Shown here: positions 28,755 through 37,296 of the stretch, one piece after another
Numbering within the stretch: the first letter of the stretch is position 1
How the letters are laid out: each line of letters starts with the position of its first letter
Assembly (NCBI RefSeq): GCF_001429165.1
Contig: NZ_LMIR01000002.1
Span: 1,663,261-1,727,260, forward strand
Direction of reading: 5' to 3'
Length of the DNA: 64,000 bases
Source: Agromyces sp. Root81
Lineage (GTDB): Bacteria; Actinomycetota; Actinomycetes; Actinomycetales; Microbacteriaceae
Program-made: the position numbers and the translations under genes
Notes under the pieces: model-generated
What the model was told of the DNA's origin: nothing
Database searches by the model: none
Seen by the model: the letters and a program-made list of their open reading frames with translations, nothing else

Positions 28755-28773
28755 TATACTGTTTACGTCAGTA
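28755..28773 (+). promoter_or_regulatory. TATACT -10 box overlapped by operator TACTG-N7-CAGTA
   Basis: TATACT at 28755-28760 is a good -10 for the SDR gene. An inverted repeat with arms at 28757-28761 and 28769-28773 overlaps it, so a bound repressor, perhaps the TetR protein encoded after the SDR gene, would block transcription. Confidence 0.5.
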
Positions 28774-28807
28774 CTAGTAATTCACACGACCCTCGAGGAG
28801 CACGACG

Positions 28808-29566
28808 ATGACCGAGATCGCTTCAGGCCGCTTCGGCGGCCGCACCGCCATCATCACGGGAGCGGGCTCCGGTATCGGCCGAGCGGCCGCCCGGATCCTC
28901 GCCGCCGAGGGGGCGACGGTGATCGCCTCGGACATCGCGGCCGATCGGCTGCAGGAGCTCGCGGGGGAGCTGGGCGACTTCGACGTGCGCACCGTCGCCG
29001 GCGACGTGACCAGGGAGCAGACCGTGCGCGAGCTCGTCGAGGCAGCGGAGGGCAGGGTCGACATCCTCGCCAACATCGCCGGCATCATGGACGGCGTCCT
29101 GCCCGCCGACGAGGTCGACGACGCCACGTGGCAGCGCGTGTTCGACATCAACGTCACCGCCGTGCTCCGCACGACGCGCGCCGTCGTCCCGCTCATGCGC
29201 GAGCGGGGAGCGGGGGCGATCGTCAACATCGCCTCCGAGGCCTCCTTCCGCGGGTCGGTGGGCGGTGCCGCGTACACCGCGTCGAAGCACGCCGTGGCCG
29301 GACTGACGAAGAGCAGCGCATTCATGTACGGACCGCAGGGCATCCGCACGAACGCGGTGGCGCCGGGGGCCGTCGTCACCGGGCTCGACGTGTCGTGGCG
29401 CTCCGAATACGGCGCAGCCCGCACCGGCCCGGTGCTGCAGGCGACGATGTCGGCTCCCGCCTCCGCCGAGCAGATCGCCGGCACGGTGGCCTGGCTCGCC
29501 AGCGACGAGGCCGCGAACATCAACGGCGTGATCCTCGCCTCCGACGGCGGCTGGTCGGCGGTCTGA
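28808..29566 (+). CDS. SDR family oxidoreductase
   Basis: Short-chain dehydrogenase/reductase of 252 residues. Cofactor motif ITGAGSGIGRAAA near residues 16-28, NIAGIMDG, catalytic Ser followed by YTASKHAV (Tyr and Lys), and the closing NGVILASDGGWSAV common in classical SDRs. NAD versus NADP preference is not clear. GAGGAGCACG precedes the ATG. A TetR gene follows 46 nt downstream on the same strand and an operator-like repeat overlaps the promoter. Substrate unknown. Confidence 0.9.
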   Translation: MTEIASGRFGGRTAIITGAGSGIGRAAARILAAEGATVIASDIAADRLQELAGELGDFDVRTVAGDVTREQTVRELVEAAEGRVDILANIAGIMDGVLPADEVDDATWQRVFDINVTAVLRTTRAVVPLMRERGAGAIVNIASEASFRGSVGGAAYTASKHAVAGLTKSSAFMYGPQGIRTNAVAPGAVVTGLDVSWRSEYGAARTGPVLQATMSAPASAEQIAGTVAWLASDEAANINGVILASDGGWSAV

Positions 29567-29579
29567 TCGAGGCCGCCCC

Positions 29580-29585
29580 TAGGCT
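29580..29585 (+). promoter_or_regulatory. Possible -10 box TAGGCT for the tetR gene
   Basis: TAGGCT lies 27 nt before the GTG start, giving a leader of about 20 nt that contains the GGAAGGGG ribosome site. It would let the regulator be made separately from the SDR gene. Confidence 0.4.
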
Positions 29586-29612
29586 GGCTGGAGCAGAGCG
29601 GAAGGGGCGGCA

Positions 29613-30383
29613 GTGGCCGACGACACGGCGGGTCCGGAAATGCCGAGGGCGATCGCGCTGGCCTGGGGTACGGTGCCGTCGCCGCAGCGCGGACCGAAGC
29701 GGGAGTTCAGCCTCGACCAGGTGCTCGACGCCGCCGTGATGCTCGCCGACGCCGACGGCATCGACGCCGTGACCATGCCCGCGGTCGCCCAAGCGCTCGG
29801 GCTCACGGCGATGTCGCTCTACCGGTACGTGTCCTCGAAGGAGACCCTCCTCCTCCTCCTCCAGGAGACGGGCATGGGGGTCCCGCCCGAATCGATCGGC
29901 CAGGCGAAGGGGTGGCGGGCGGGGCTCGAGGCGTACGCCGAGGCATCCGGCGCCGTCTACCGACGCCACCCGTGGATGCTGGACATCACGATCTCGGGCA
30001 TCGCGAGCACGCCGAACAACCTCGCCTGGTTCGAAGCCGGACTCGCTGCGCTCGCCGACACCACGCTGTCGCGGGAGGAACGGGTCGCCGTCGTCCTCCA
30101 GGTCAGCGGTCATGCCAGGTTCCGTGCGCTCGTCGAGCGCGGCTACGCCGACCGCGCCGACGAGGCGGGTGAGCAGCTCTCGGGCATCGTGCTCTCCGAG
30201 GCGCGACTGCTCGGCCGGCTCGTCACCGAGGATCGGTTCCCCGAACTGCACGCCACGCTCGGCAGCGGTGCGCTGGTCGACGCCCGGTTCGACAACTTCG
30301 ACTTCGGCCTCGCGCGGCTGCTCGACGGCGTCGCTCACTACATCGGCCCGACGGTCGGCTCCCACGCCTCACCCGTGAGGTGA
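29613..30383 (+). CDS. TetR/AcrR family regulator with TetR_C domain
   Basis: Regulator of 256 residues. The first 28 residues are an extra N-terminal arm common in this subgroup (PRAIALAWG, RGPKREFSLDQVL). The helix-turn-helix is VTMPAVAQALGLTAMSLYRYVSSKETLL. The C-terminal domain resembles the tetracycline-repressor class C-terminus. GTG start with GGAAGGGGCGGCA in front. Likely controls the SDR gene upstream. A stable 9-bp-stem hairpin overlaps its stop codon. Confidence 0.87.
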   Translation: MADDTAGPEMPRAIALAWGTVPSPQRGPKREFSLDQVLDAAVMLADADGIDAVTMPAVAQALGLTAMSLYRYVSSKETLLLLLQETGMGVPPESIGQAKGWRAGLEAYAEASGAVYRRHPWMLDITISGIASTPNNLAWFEAGLAALADTTLSREERVAVVLQVSGHARFRALVERGYADRADEAGEQLSGIVLSEARLLGRLVTEDRFPELHATLGSGALVDARFDNFDFGLARLLDGVAHYIGPTVGSHASPVR

Positions 30384-30387
30384 GGCG
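30365..30387 (+). terminator. Hairpin terminator at the end of the tetR gene
   Basis: Perfect 9-bp stem (30365-30373 with 30379-30387) and 5-nt loop covering the last codons and stop of the tetR gene, in front of the convergent acetyltransferase gene. Confidence 0.55.
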
Positions 30388-30422
30388 GACGTCGGGTTGC
30401 CACCCCTCGTCGAACGAATCGA

Positions 30423-31016
30423 TCAGGCGCGCGCCGCCCACTCGGGGCGCAGGATCGACATCGTGGTCGCATCGATGTACGCGTCGTCGAAGCGCAGTGC
30501 GGAGCGTCGCACGCCCTCGACGACGAATCCCGCCTTCTCGTAGACACGCTGCGCGCGCGGGTTGAATGCGAACACCTCGAGCTCCAGACGGTGCAGCGGA
30601 GTCGCGGCGAACGCATGATCGACGATGAGGCGTGTCGCCGCCGAGCCGATGCCCCGGTCGCGCCCGGCCGGTCCGATGAGGATGCGGAAGCCGGCCGACC
30701 GGTTCCCGTCGTTCCAGTCGTTGATGACGGCCTCGCCGACGCAGGCGCCGGTCACGACGTCGATGATCGCCAGGTCGAGGCGATCGACCTGCTCGTTCCG
30801 TGTCTCGTACCAGGTGAGCGTGCGCTCGTCGAGGACGGGGCGCTCACCGGCGATCGCTGCGGTGCTGTGCACGCTGCCGGTCAGGCGGAGCACCTCGGCG
30901 TCGGCGAGGATCGGCCCCATCGCCTCGATGTCCGCCGGTTCGAACGGGCGGAGCAACGCCCGATCGGAGCGCAGCGTCGGCTTGTCGGCGAACGGTCGCT
31001 CGGGGTCGAACGTCAT
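30423..31016 (-). CDS. GNAT family N-acetyltransferase (RimJ/RimL-like)
   Basis: Acetyltransferase of 197 residues. The acetyl-CoA loop is IGPAGRDRGIGSAATRLIVDHAF (near 130-152), followed by LHRLELEVFAFNPRAQRVYEKAGFVVEGVRR, the RimJ/RimL-type C-terminal motif. Acceptor may be a ribosomal protein N-terminus or a small amine. The ATG is not preceded by a strong ribosome site; an upstream in-frame GTG adding 13 residues is an alternative start. It lies 44 nt downstream of the LysE gene and may be read from it. Confidence 0.83.
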   Translation of the reverse strand: MTFDPERPFADKPTLRSDRALLRPFEPADIEAMGPILADAEVLRLTGSVHSTAAIAGERPVLDERTLTWYETRNEQVDRLDLAIIDVVTGACVGEAVINDWNDGNRSAGFRILIGPAGRDRGIGSAATRLIVDHAFAATPLHRLELEVFAFNPRAQRVYEKAGFVVEGVRRSALRFDDAYIDATTMSILRPEWAARA

Positions 31017-31060
31017 CTCGGAACCGTCCTCGGCATGCGGTGCGTCGAAGCGCACGGTGC

Positions 31061-31699
31061 TCAGTGCTTGTTGCCGCTGAGCGCGAGCACGCCGCCGAGG
31101 CCGATCATCATCACGCCGCCCGTCGCCGAGAGGTGCTCGAGTCGCTTCGGGGAGCGCGCGAACCATCCGCGCGCTGCGCTCGCGGCCAGCGCCCACACCG
31201 AGTCGCACAGCAGGGCGAGCACGATGAAGACGACGCCGAGCTCGAAGAGCTGCAGCGGGATCGATCCCGCCGAGAACGAGACGAACTGCGGCAGCACCGC
31301 CACGAAGAAGGCGATCGTCTTGGGATTCGTGACCCCGACGATGAACCCCTCGGTCAGCTGGCGCCAGTGCGAACGCGGAGGCGTCTTGCGATCGACGGAT
31401 GCCGCGGCATCCGCTCGGTGCCTGATGGCCTGCACGCCGAGGTAGACGAGGTAGGCCGCACCCGCGAACTTGATGATCGTGAAGAGCACGACCGACTGGG
31501 CGACGATCGCGCCGACGCCGAGCGCGACGGCGGCGACGAGCGGCACCATGCCGAGCGCGTTGCCGACCACGCTGAGCAGACCGCCGATCCGCCCGAGCGC
31601 GAGCGAACGCCCGATCACGAACAGCACGCTCGGGCCGGGGATCACGATGAGCACGATCGACGCGACGACGAACGCCCAGAGATTCTCCATGGGGACCAT
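31061..31699 (-). CDS. LysE/RhtB family amino-acid exporter
   Basis: Inner-membrane exporter of 212 residues with six hydrophobic segments. The family signature IPGPSVLFVIGRSLALGR occurs near residues 20-37, and GFIVGVTNPKTIAFFVAVLPQFV near 125-147. It would expel an amino acid or related small molecule. The start is decided by TAGCAT 6 nt upstream; MENLWAF three codons later is the alternative. Divergent from the hydrolase gene with only 49 nt between, so the two promoters overlap back to back. Confidence 0.88.
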   Translation of the reverse strand: MVPMENLWAFVVASIVLIVIPGPSVLFVIGRSLALGRIGGLLSVVGNALGMVPLVAAVALGVGAIVAQSVVLFTIIKFAGAAYLVYLGVQAIRHRADAAASVDRKTPPRSHWRQLTEGFIVGVTNPKTIAFFVAVLPQFVSFSAGSIPLQLFELGVVFIVLALLCDSVWALAASAARGWFARSPKRLEHLSATGGVMMIGLGGVLALSGNKH

Positions 31700-31705
31700 T
31701 CCCGC

Positions 31706-31711
31706 ATGCTA
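31706..31711 (-). promoter_or_regulatory. -10 box of leaderless promoter (TAGCAT)
   Basis: TAGCAT is 6 nt before the lysE-type ATG. The opposing promoter of the hydrolase gene starts about 25 bp away. Confidence 0.6.
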
Positions 31712-31735
31712 CCCGCACCCGTCGGCGGATACGGC

Positions 31736-31741
31736 TACGGT
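31736..31741 (+). promoter_or_regulatory. Possible -10 box TACGGT for the hydrolase gene
   Basis: TACGGT stands 7 nt before the GTG start; a weaker member of the leaderless set. No ribosome site is seen. Confidence 0.45.
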
Positions 31742-31748
31742 GGCACTC

Positions 31749-32894
31749 GTGAGCGACCACATCTCCGCGAGCGTCGCCGACGGTGTCGGCCACGTCACGC
31801 TCGACCGTCCGCAGGCGCTGAACGCCCTGAGCTACGAGATGATCGGCGAGCTCGCCGCGGTCTTCGAGCTCTGGCGACACGACTCCGAGGTCGGGGTCGT
31901 CGTGCTCGACGGCGCGGGGGAGCGCGGCTTCTGCGCGGGCGGCGACATCCGCGAGCTCTACACGTACGCCTCGAACGACGACCACGCTGAGGCCAGGCAG
32001 TTCTTCCGCGAGGAGTACCGGCTCGACGCGATGATCGCGCGCTACCCGAAGCCCGTCGTCGCGATCATGGACGGCATCACGATGGGCGGCGGCATCGGCC
32101 TCGCCGGGCACGCCTCGATCCGCGTCGTCACCGAACGCTCGCGCATCGCGATGCCCGAGACCCGCATCGGCTTCACCCCGGATGTCGGCGGCTCCTGGCT
32201 GCTCGCGAAGGCGCCCGGCGAGCTCGGCGTGCACCTCGCCCTCAACTCCCGCACGATGGACGCCGCCGACGCCATGCACGCGGGCTTCGCCGACTTCTTC
32301 GTGCCCTCCGAGCGCCTGCCGCACCTCCTGCAGGCGCTCGCCGAGCGCGCCGACCCGGGCAGCCCCGCCGAGATCGTCATGCTCTTCGACGAGACGCCCG
32401 GCCCGTCGGCGCTGGCCCTCGCCCGCGACTGGGTCGACGCCTGCTACTCGGCGCCGACCGTCGCCGAGATCATCGAGCGTCTCCGCGCCTTCGCCGGCGA
32501 CCGTGGGTCGAGGAGCGAGCGCAGCGAGGGTCTCGAGACCTCGGATGCATCGTCGAGCGCGTTCCCGCTGCATCCGCTCGACCCTGGGGCGACCGCCTAC
32601 GCGGCCGCAGCCGCCGACGAGCTCGAGACCCTCTCGCCGACCGCGCTCACCGTGACGCTCGAATCCGTGCGGCGCGCGCGCACGCTGCGCAGCCTCGAAG
32701 ACGCCCTCGAGCAGGAGTTCCGTCTCGTCTCGTGGTTCATCGAGCAGCACGACCTGCGGGAGGGCATCCGCGCCCAGGTCATCGACAAGGACCGCAACCC
32801 GCGATGGAATCCGTCGACGCTCGACGCCGTCGAACCCGGCCTCGCAGCGCGCGTGCTCGACGACGCCCGGTTCGATCCGGTCTGGCCGGCGTAG
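31749..32894 (+). CDS. Enoyl-CoA hydratase/isomerase family, 3-hydroxyisobutyryl-CoA hydrolase type
   Basis: Crotonase-fold enzyme of 381 residues. Oxyanion-hole loops are GFCAGGDIREL and IMDGITMGGGIGLAGHA, and the acid segment MPETRIGFTPDVGGSW is typical of 3-hydroxyisobutyryl-CoA hydrolases, which release 3-hydroxyisobutyrate in valine breakdown. The C-terminal part has SLEDALEQEFRLV and VIDKDRNPRWNP, also typical. Residues about 253-264 are encoded by a copy of a palindromic repeat, followed by a Ser-rich stretch, giving an unusual loop of about 25 residues. GTG start. Valine breakdown yields propionyl-CoA, handled by the methylcitrate genes next door. Confidence 0.85.
   Translation: MSDHISASVADGVGHVTLDRPQALNALSYEMIGELAAVFELWRHDSEVGVVVLDGAGERGFCAGGDIRELYTYASNDDHAEARQFFREEYRLDAMIARYPKPVVAIMDGITMGGGIGLAGHASIRVVTERSRIAMPETRIGFTPDVGGSWLLAKAPGELGVHLALNSRTMDAADAMHAGFADFFVPSERLPHLLQALAERADPGSPAEIVMLFDETPGPSALALARDWVDACYSAPTVAEIIERLRAFAGDRGSRSERSEGLETSDASSSAFPLHPLDPGATAYAAAAADELETLSPTALTVTLESVRRARTLRSLEDALEQEFRLVSWFIEQHDLREGIRAQVIDKDRNPRWNPSTLDAVEPGLAARVLDDARFDPVWPA
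32505..32540. repeat. Family A repeat arm inserted in frame inside the hydrolase gene
   Basis: The stretch starts GGGTCGAGGAGCGAGC and ends GGTCTCGAGACC, the same layout as the intergenic element at 25723-25797 (GGTCGAGTAGCG to TATCGAGACC). It keeps the reading frame and encodes RGSRSERSEGLETS-like residues, out of character with the rest of the enzyme. Confidence 0.6.
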
Positions 32895-32898
32895 CGTT

Positions 32899-32906
32899 TG
32901 TATACA
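32899..32906. promoter_or_regulatory. GntR-type operator TGTATACA
   Basis: Perfect 8-bp palindrome 79 nt before the gntR start; a second GTATACAT copy is at 32952. TTGTATACA-like sites are known targets of FCD-class GntR proteins. Confidence 0.55.
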
Positions 32907-32950
32907 TCAAGCGCGAGCTGAGCGACGGTTTGCGCGATCCTCCATCGCAG

Positions 32951-32960
32951 CGTATACATA
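32951..32960. promoter_or_regulatory. Second GTATAC operator site
   Basis: CGTATACATA repeats the GTATACAT core of the site 53 bp upstream and lies just before the GGGGAGG ribosome site of the gntR gene, fitting autorepression. Confidence 0.5.
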
Positions 32961-32977
32961 AGTGGGGAGGATTGAGC

Positions 32978-33643
32978 ATGAGAGCCAGCGAACGCGCGTA
33001 CCGGGAACTCCGCGAGGAGATCCTCGACGGCGTGCTCGCCCCCGGCGCCGCACTCGCAGAGGTCGAGCAGGCGAACCGCCTCGGGGTCTCGCGCACGCCG
33101 GTTCGCGAAGCGCTCGCCCGACTCGAGGCCGACGGCCTCGCGACCGCCGCCTCCGCCCGGGTGCTGCAGGTCAGCGAGCTGTCGCCCGCGAGCATCACCG
33201 CGCTCTACGAGCTGCGCGAGGCGCTCGAGGAGCAGGCGGCCCGGCTCGCGGCCACGCGCCGCGACCCGGCTCGGTTCACCGAACTCCACGATCGTCTCGC
33301 CGAAGCCCCTGCGCTGCTCGATGCCGGTGAAGCGGGCCTCCGCACCTACTACGACGTCGTCGACGCGCTCGACGAGGAGATCGACGCCGCGACCGCCAAT
33401 CCGATGCTCGTCGCGGCCCTCCGCAGCGCGCGCCTGCACTCCGCACGGGTGCGGCGGCTGGCCCGCCACAATCCCGAGCGGCTGCGCGCCGCGGCATCCG
33501 AGCACCTCCTGATCGTCGAGGCGATCATCGCCGGCGACGCCTCGCTCGCCGCCCACGCCAGCCACGTGCACCTGCACATGAGCCTTCGCCACGCACTCGC
33601 ATCGATCGAGTCTCGTCAGCCAGACGGGCACCGCGTAGCCTGA
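32978..33643 (+). CDS. GntR family (FCD) regulator of the methylcitrate operon
   Basis: Regulator of 221 residues. N-terminal winged helix (residues 1-68) with [23 protein letters not shown] and [22 protein letters not shown]-terminal FCD all-helical domain with the metal-binding His cluster ([33 protein letters not shown]). GGGGAGG precedes the ATG. It lies 31 nt upstream of prpD on the same strand with two GTATAC sites in front, so it probably represses itself and prpDBC, responding to methylcitrate or propionyl-CoA products (inference). Confidence 0.88.
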   Translation: MRASERAYRELREEILDGVLAPGAALAEVEQANRLGVSRTPVREALARLEADGLATAASARVLQVSELSPASITALYELREALEEQAARLAATRRDPARFTELHDRLAEAPALLDAGEAGLRTYYDVVDALDEEIDAATANPMLVAALRSARLHSARVRRLARHNPERLRAAASEHLLIVEAIIAGDASLAAHASHVHLHMSLRHALASIESRQPDGHRVA

Positions 33644-33674
33644 CCGATGGAACAGTTCTGAAAGGGCCGCCACC

Positions 33675-35213
33675 ATGCACCTCCACCACCTTCGCACGCA
33701 CCGCAGCGACGAGAACCTCGCCCGCGAGGGCCAGCTCGCCTGGAAGCTCGCCGGCGTCGCGACCGACCCGGTCGAGCTCGACGACGACGTCGTCGACATG
33801 GTGGTGAACCGCGTCATCGACAACGCGGCCGTCGCGGCCGCCTCGATCGCGCGGCACCCGGTCGTCTCGGCCCGCAGCCAGGCGCTCGCCCACCCCGTCT
33901 CGATCGGCGGCGACGGCGCAACGGTCTTCGGCGCGGACGCCGCCCGCCGCACGAGCCCCGAGTGGGCCGCGTGGGCCAACGGGGTGGCCGTCCGCGAACT
34001 CGACTTCCACGACACCTTCCTGGCCGCCGAGTACTCGCACCCCGGCGACAACATCCCGCCGATCGTCGCCGTCGCCCAGCACCTCGCGGCGAACCGCGGC
34101 CTCACCGGGCGCGACCTCGTGCGCGGCATCGCGACGGGGTACGAGATCCAGATCGACCTCGTGAAGGCGATCTCGTTGCACAAGCACAAGATCGACCACG
34201 TCGCCCACCTCGGCCCGTCGGCCGCTGCCGGCATCGGCACCCTGCTGGGCCTCGACCAGGAGACGATCTTCCAGGCCATCGGCCAGGCGCTGCACACGAC
34301 GACGGCGACCCGCCAGTCCCGCAAGGGCGAGATCTCGACGTGGAAGGCGCACGCCCCCGCGTTCGCCGGCAAGATGGCCGTCGAGGCGGTCGACCGCGCG
34401 ATGCGCGGCCAGACGAGCCCCGTGCCGATCTACGAGGGCGAGGACGGCGTCATCGCGTGGCTCCTCGACGGGCCGGATGCCTCCTACGAGGTGCCGCTGC
34501 CCGAGGTGGGGGAGGCCAAGCGCGCCATCCTCGACTCGTACACGAAGGAGCACTCGGCCGAGTACCAGGCGCAGGCGTGGATCGACCTCGCCCGCAAGCT
34601 CCACGACGAGTACCCGCTGATCCTCGACGACCCGTCGCGCATCGAGTCGGTCACCCTGCACACCTCGCACCACACGCACTACGTGATCGGCTCCGGGGCG
34701 AACGACCCGCAGAAGTACGATCCGGATGCCTCGCGCGAGACGCTCGACCACTCGATCCCGTACATCTTCACCGTCGCCCTGCAGGACGGCACGTGGGATC
34801 ACGCCGAGTCGTACTCGCCCGAGCGCGCCCACCGCACCGACACCGTCGAGCTGTGGAAGAAGGTCACGACCGTCGAAGACGAGGAGTGGACCCGCCGCTA
34901 CCACTCGAACGACATCGCCGAGAAGGCGTTCGGCGGCCGTGTGGTCATCAAGCTCGCCGACGGCGGCGAGATCGTCGACGAGATCGCCGTGGCCGACGCG
35001 CACCCGCTCGGCGCCCGGCCGTTCGCCCGCGAGCAGTACGTGCAGAAGTTCCGCACGCTCGCCGAGTGGGCGCTCACGCCCGACGAGATCGAGCGATTCC
35101 TCGACGTCGCGCAGCGCCTGCCCGAGCTCGGGCCCGACGAGCTCGGCGGCCTCACCTTCACGGTGGCGCCGGGCGCACTCGTCGGCGTCGAGATCCCGGA
35201 GGGGCTGTTCTGA
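33675..35213 (+). CDS. prpD: 2-methylcitrate dehydratase, MmgE/PrpD family
   Basis: Methylcitrate-cycle dehydratase of 512 residues converting 2-methylcitrate to 2-methyl-cis-aconitate. Family features: [28 protein letters not shown] (near 107-134), [33 protein letters not shown] and the [11 protein letters not shown] stretch. AAAGGG precedes the ATG. The next gene overlaps its stop codon (TGATG). No iron-sulfur aconitase-type partner is present, so this is the PrpD-type cofactor-free pathway. Confidence 0.93.
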   Translation: MHLHHLRTHRSDENLAREGQLAWKLAGVATDPVELDDDVVDMVVNRVIDNAAVAAASIARHPVVSARSQALAHPVSIGGDGATVFGADAARRTSPEWAAWANGVAVRELDFHDTFLAAEYSHPGDNIPPIVAVAQHLAANRGLTGRDLVRGIATGYEIQIDLVKAISLHKHKIDHVAHLGPSAAAGIGTLLGLDQETIFQAIGQALHTTTATRQSRKGEISTWKAHAPAFAGKMAVEAVDRAMRGQTSPVPIYEGEDGVIAWLLDGPDASYEVPLPEVGEAKRAILDSYTKEHSAEYQAQAWIDLARKLHDEYPLILDDPSRIESVTLHTSHHTHYVIGSGANDPQKYDPDASRETLDHSIPYIFTVALQDGTWDHAESYSPERAHRTDTVELWKKVTTVEDEEWTRRYHSNDIAEKAFGGRVVIKLADGGEIVDEIAVADAHPLGARPFAREQYVQKFRTLAEWALTPDEIERFLDVAQRLPELGPDELGGLTFTVAPGALVGVEIPEGLF

Positions 35214-36112
35214 TGCTGTACGCGACGACGACGCCCGCCGAGAAGCGCCGGCTCTTCCGCGAGCGGCTCGCCACCGGCGAGATCATGCGCTTCCCCGGTG
35301 CGTTCAACCCGCTCTCGGCGCGGCTCATCGAGCAGAAGGGCTTCGAGGGCGTCTACATCTCGGGCGCCGTGCTCTCCGCCGACCTCGGCCTGCCCGACAT
35401 CGGCCTGACGACCCTCACCGAGGTTGCAGGCCGCGGCAAGCAGATCGCACGCATGACCGAGCTCCCCGCGATCATCGACGCCGACACCGGCTTCGGCGAG
35501 CCGATGAACGTCGCCCGCACGGTGCAGGAGATGGAGGACGCGGGACTCGCGGGCCTCCACATCGAGGACCAGATCAACCCGAAGCGGTGCGGCCACCTCG
35601 ACGGCAAGCAGGTGGTCGACGAGTCGACCGCGCTGCAGCGCATCCGCGCGGCGGTCGACGCCCGCCGCGACCCGAACTTCCTCGTCATGGCGCGCACCGA
35701 CATCGCCGCGGTCGACGGGCTCGCCGCGGCGGTCGACCGGGCGAAGGCCCTCGTCGATGCCGGCGCCGACGCGATCTTCCCCGAGGCGATGCGATCGCTC
35801 GCCGAGTTCGAGGCGGTTCGCGCCGCGGTCGACGTGCCCCTGCTCGCGAACATGACCGAGTTCGGCAAGAGCGAGCTCTTCACCGTGCAGCAGCTCGCCG
35901 ACGTCGGCATGAACATCGTCATCTGGCCGGTGTCCTTGCTGCGCCTGGCGATGGGCTCGGCCGTTCGCGGTCTCGACGAGATCGAGGCGACGGGCTCGCT
36001 CGTCGGCAAGCTCGACGAGATGCAGCACCGCGCCGATCTCTACGAGCTCATCGACTACGAGGGCTACAACCACTTCGATACGAGTATCTTCAACTTCACC
36101 GTCGCACGCTGA
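35213..36112 (+). CDS. prpB: 2-methylisocitrate lyase
   Basis: Cleaves 2-methylisocitrate to pyruvate and succinate; 299 residues. Active-site C126 in NPKRCGHLDGK, metal-binding DADTGFGEPMNV, substrate contact ARTDIAAVDG, and NMTEFGKSELF. All catalytic features of PrpB are present, unlike the other isocitrate-lyase relative in this window near 8 kb. ATG overlaps the prpD stop by one base. An untranslated gap of 44 nt with its own ribosome site leads to prpC. Confidence 0.94.
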   Translation: MLYATTTPAEKRRLFRERLATGEIMRFPGAFNPLSARLIEQKGFEGVYISGAVLSADLGLPDIGLTTLTEVAGRGKQIARMTELPAIIDADTGFGEPMNVARTVQEMEDAGLAGLHIEDQINPKRCGHLDGKQVVDESTALQRIRAAVDARRDPNFLVMARTDIAAVDGLAAAVDRAKALVDAGADAIFPEAMRSLAEFEAVRAAVDVPLLANMTEFGKSELFTVQQLADVGMNIVIWPVSLLRLAMGSAVRGLDEIEATGSLVGKLDEMQHRADLYELIDYEGYNHFDTSIFNFTVAR

Positions 36113-36156
36113 GCCCGACGCCCAGCGATCATGAGGAACGAGCAAGGGAGCATCCC

Positions 36157-37293
36157 ATGGCAGAGCAGCCAGAGATCTACAAGGGTCTGGCCGGAGTGCC
36201 GGTCGATTACACCGCCATCTCGAAGGTGAATCCCGAGTCGAACTCGCTGCTCTACCGCGGCTACCCGGTGCAGGAGCTCGCGGCCTCCGCGACGTTCGAG
36301 GAGGTCGCGTACCTGCTCTGGTACGGCGAGCTGCCGGATGACGCGCAGCTGGCCGAGTTCGAGGAGCGCGAGCGCTCGCTCCGCGGCCTCGACCACGAGG
36401 TCAAGCGCATCATCGACGAGCTGCCCCTCACCGCGCACCCGATGGACGTCGTGCGCACCGCCGTCTCGGTCATCGGCGCGAGCGACCCGGAGACGCCCGA
36501 CAGCAGCCTCGAGGCGAACCTCGACAAGTCGATCCGCCTGCTCGCGAAGCTGCCCTCGATCGTCTCCTACGACCAGCGCCGCCGCCACGAGCTCGAGTTC
36601 GTCGAGCCGCGCGGCGACCTCGGCTTCTCGGCGAACTTCCTCTGGCAGACCTTCGGCGAGCTGCCCGAGCTGCCGGTCGTGAGCGCGTTCGACGTGTCGA
36701 TGATCCTCTACGCCGAGCACTCGTTCAACGCGTCGACCTTCACCGCGCGCGTGATCACCTCGACGCTCGCCGACCTCTACTCGGCGGTGACCGGTGCGAT
36801 CGGCGCCCTCAAGGGCGCGCTGCACGGCGGCGCCAACGAGGCCGTCATGCACACGTTCGAAGAGATCGGCACGGGCCCGGGCGGCGCGGAGCGCGCCGCG
36901 GCCTGGCTCGACACCGCCCTCGCCGAGAAGCGCAAGATCATGGGCTTCGGGCATCGGGTCTACAAGAACGGCGACTCCCGCGTGCCGACGATGCGCGACG
37001 CGATGGAGCGCATGGTCGAGTACTACGAGCGGCCCGACCTGCTCGAGCTCTACGTCGCCCTCGAGGCGGCGATGGCCGAGCGCAAGGGCATCAAGCCGAA
37101 CCTCGACTACCCGGCCGGCCCCGCCTACCACCTGATGGGCTTCGACACCCTCACGTTCACGCCGCTGTTCGTGGCGAGCCGCATCACCGGCTGGACGGCG
37201 CACATCATGGAGCAGGCGGCGTCGAACGCCCTCATCCGACCGCTGTCGGTCTACAACGGCGTCGACGAGCGGCACGTGCCCGAGAAGCGCTGA
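36157..37293 (+). CDS. prpC: 2-methylcitrate synthase/citrate synthase
   Basis: Condenses propionyl-CoA with oxaloacetate; 378 residues. The catalytic residues are visible: His in LHGGANEAVM, H266 in GFGHRVYKNGDSR, and Asp in NLDYPAG. The N-terminus YKGLAGVPVDYTAISKVNPESNSLLYRGYPVQEL is typical of actinobacterial PrpC. AAGGGAG precedes the ATG. Last of prpD-prpB-prpC; the small reductase gene 3 nt on may be read with it. A citrate-synthase role cannot be excluded, but context favours methylcitrate. Confidence 0.93.
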   Translation: MAEQPEIYKGLAGVPVDYTAISKVNPESNSLLYRGYPVQELAASATFEEVAYLLWYGELPDDAQLAEFEERERSLRGLDHEVKRIIDELPLTAHPMDVVRTAVSVIGASDPETPDSSLEANLDKSIRLLAKLPSIVSYDQRRRHELEFVEPRGDLGFSANFLWQTFGELPELPVVSAFDVSMILYAEHSFNASTFTARVITSTLADLYSAVTGAIGALKGALHGGANEAVMHTFEEIGTGPGGAERAAAWLDTALAEKRKIMGFGHRVYKNGDSRVPTMRDAMERMVEYYERPDLLELYVALEAAMAERKGIKPNLDYPAGPAYHLMGFDTLTFTPLFVASRITGWTAHIMEQAASNALIRPLSVYNGVDERHVPEKR

Positions 37294-37296
37294 CCG

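Noticed and set aside
31470..31748. N-terminal extension of the hydrolase gene by 93 residues
   Set aside because: It would overlap the divergent LysE gene fully and has Ser/Thr/Ala-rich composition; the GTG at 31749 fits the family start.
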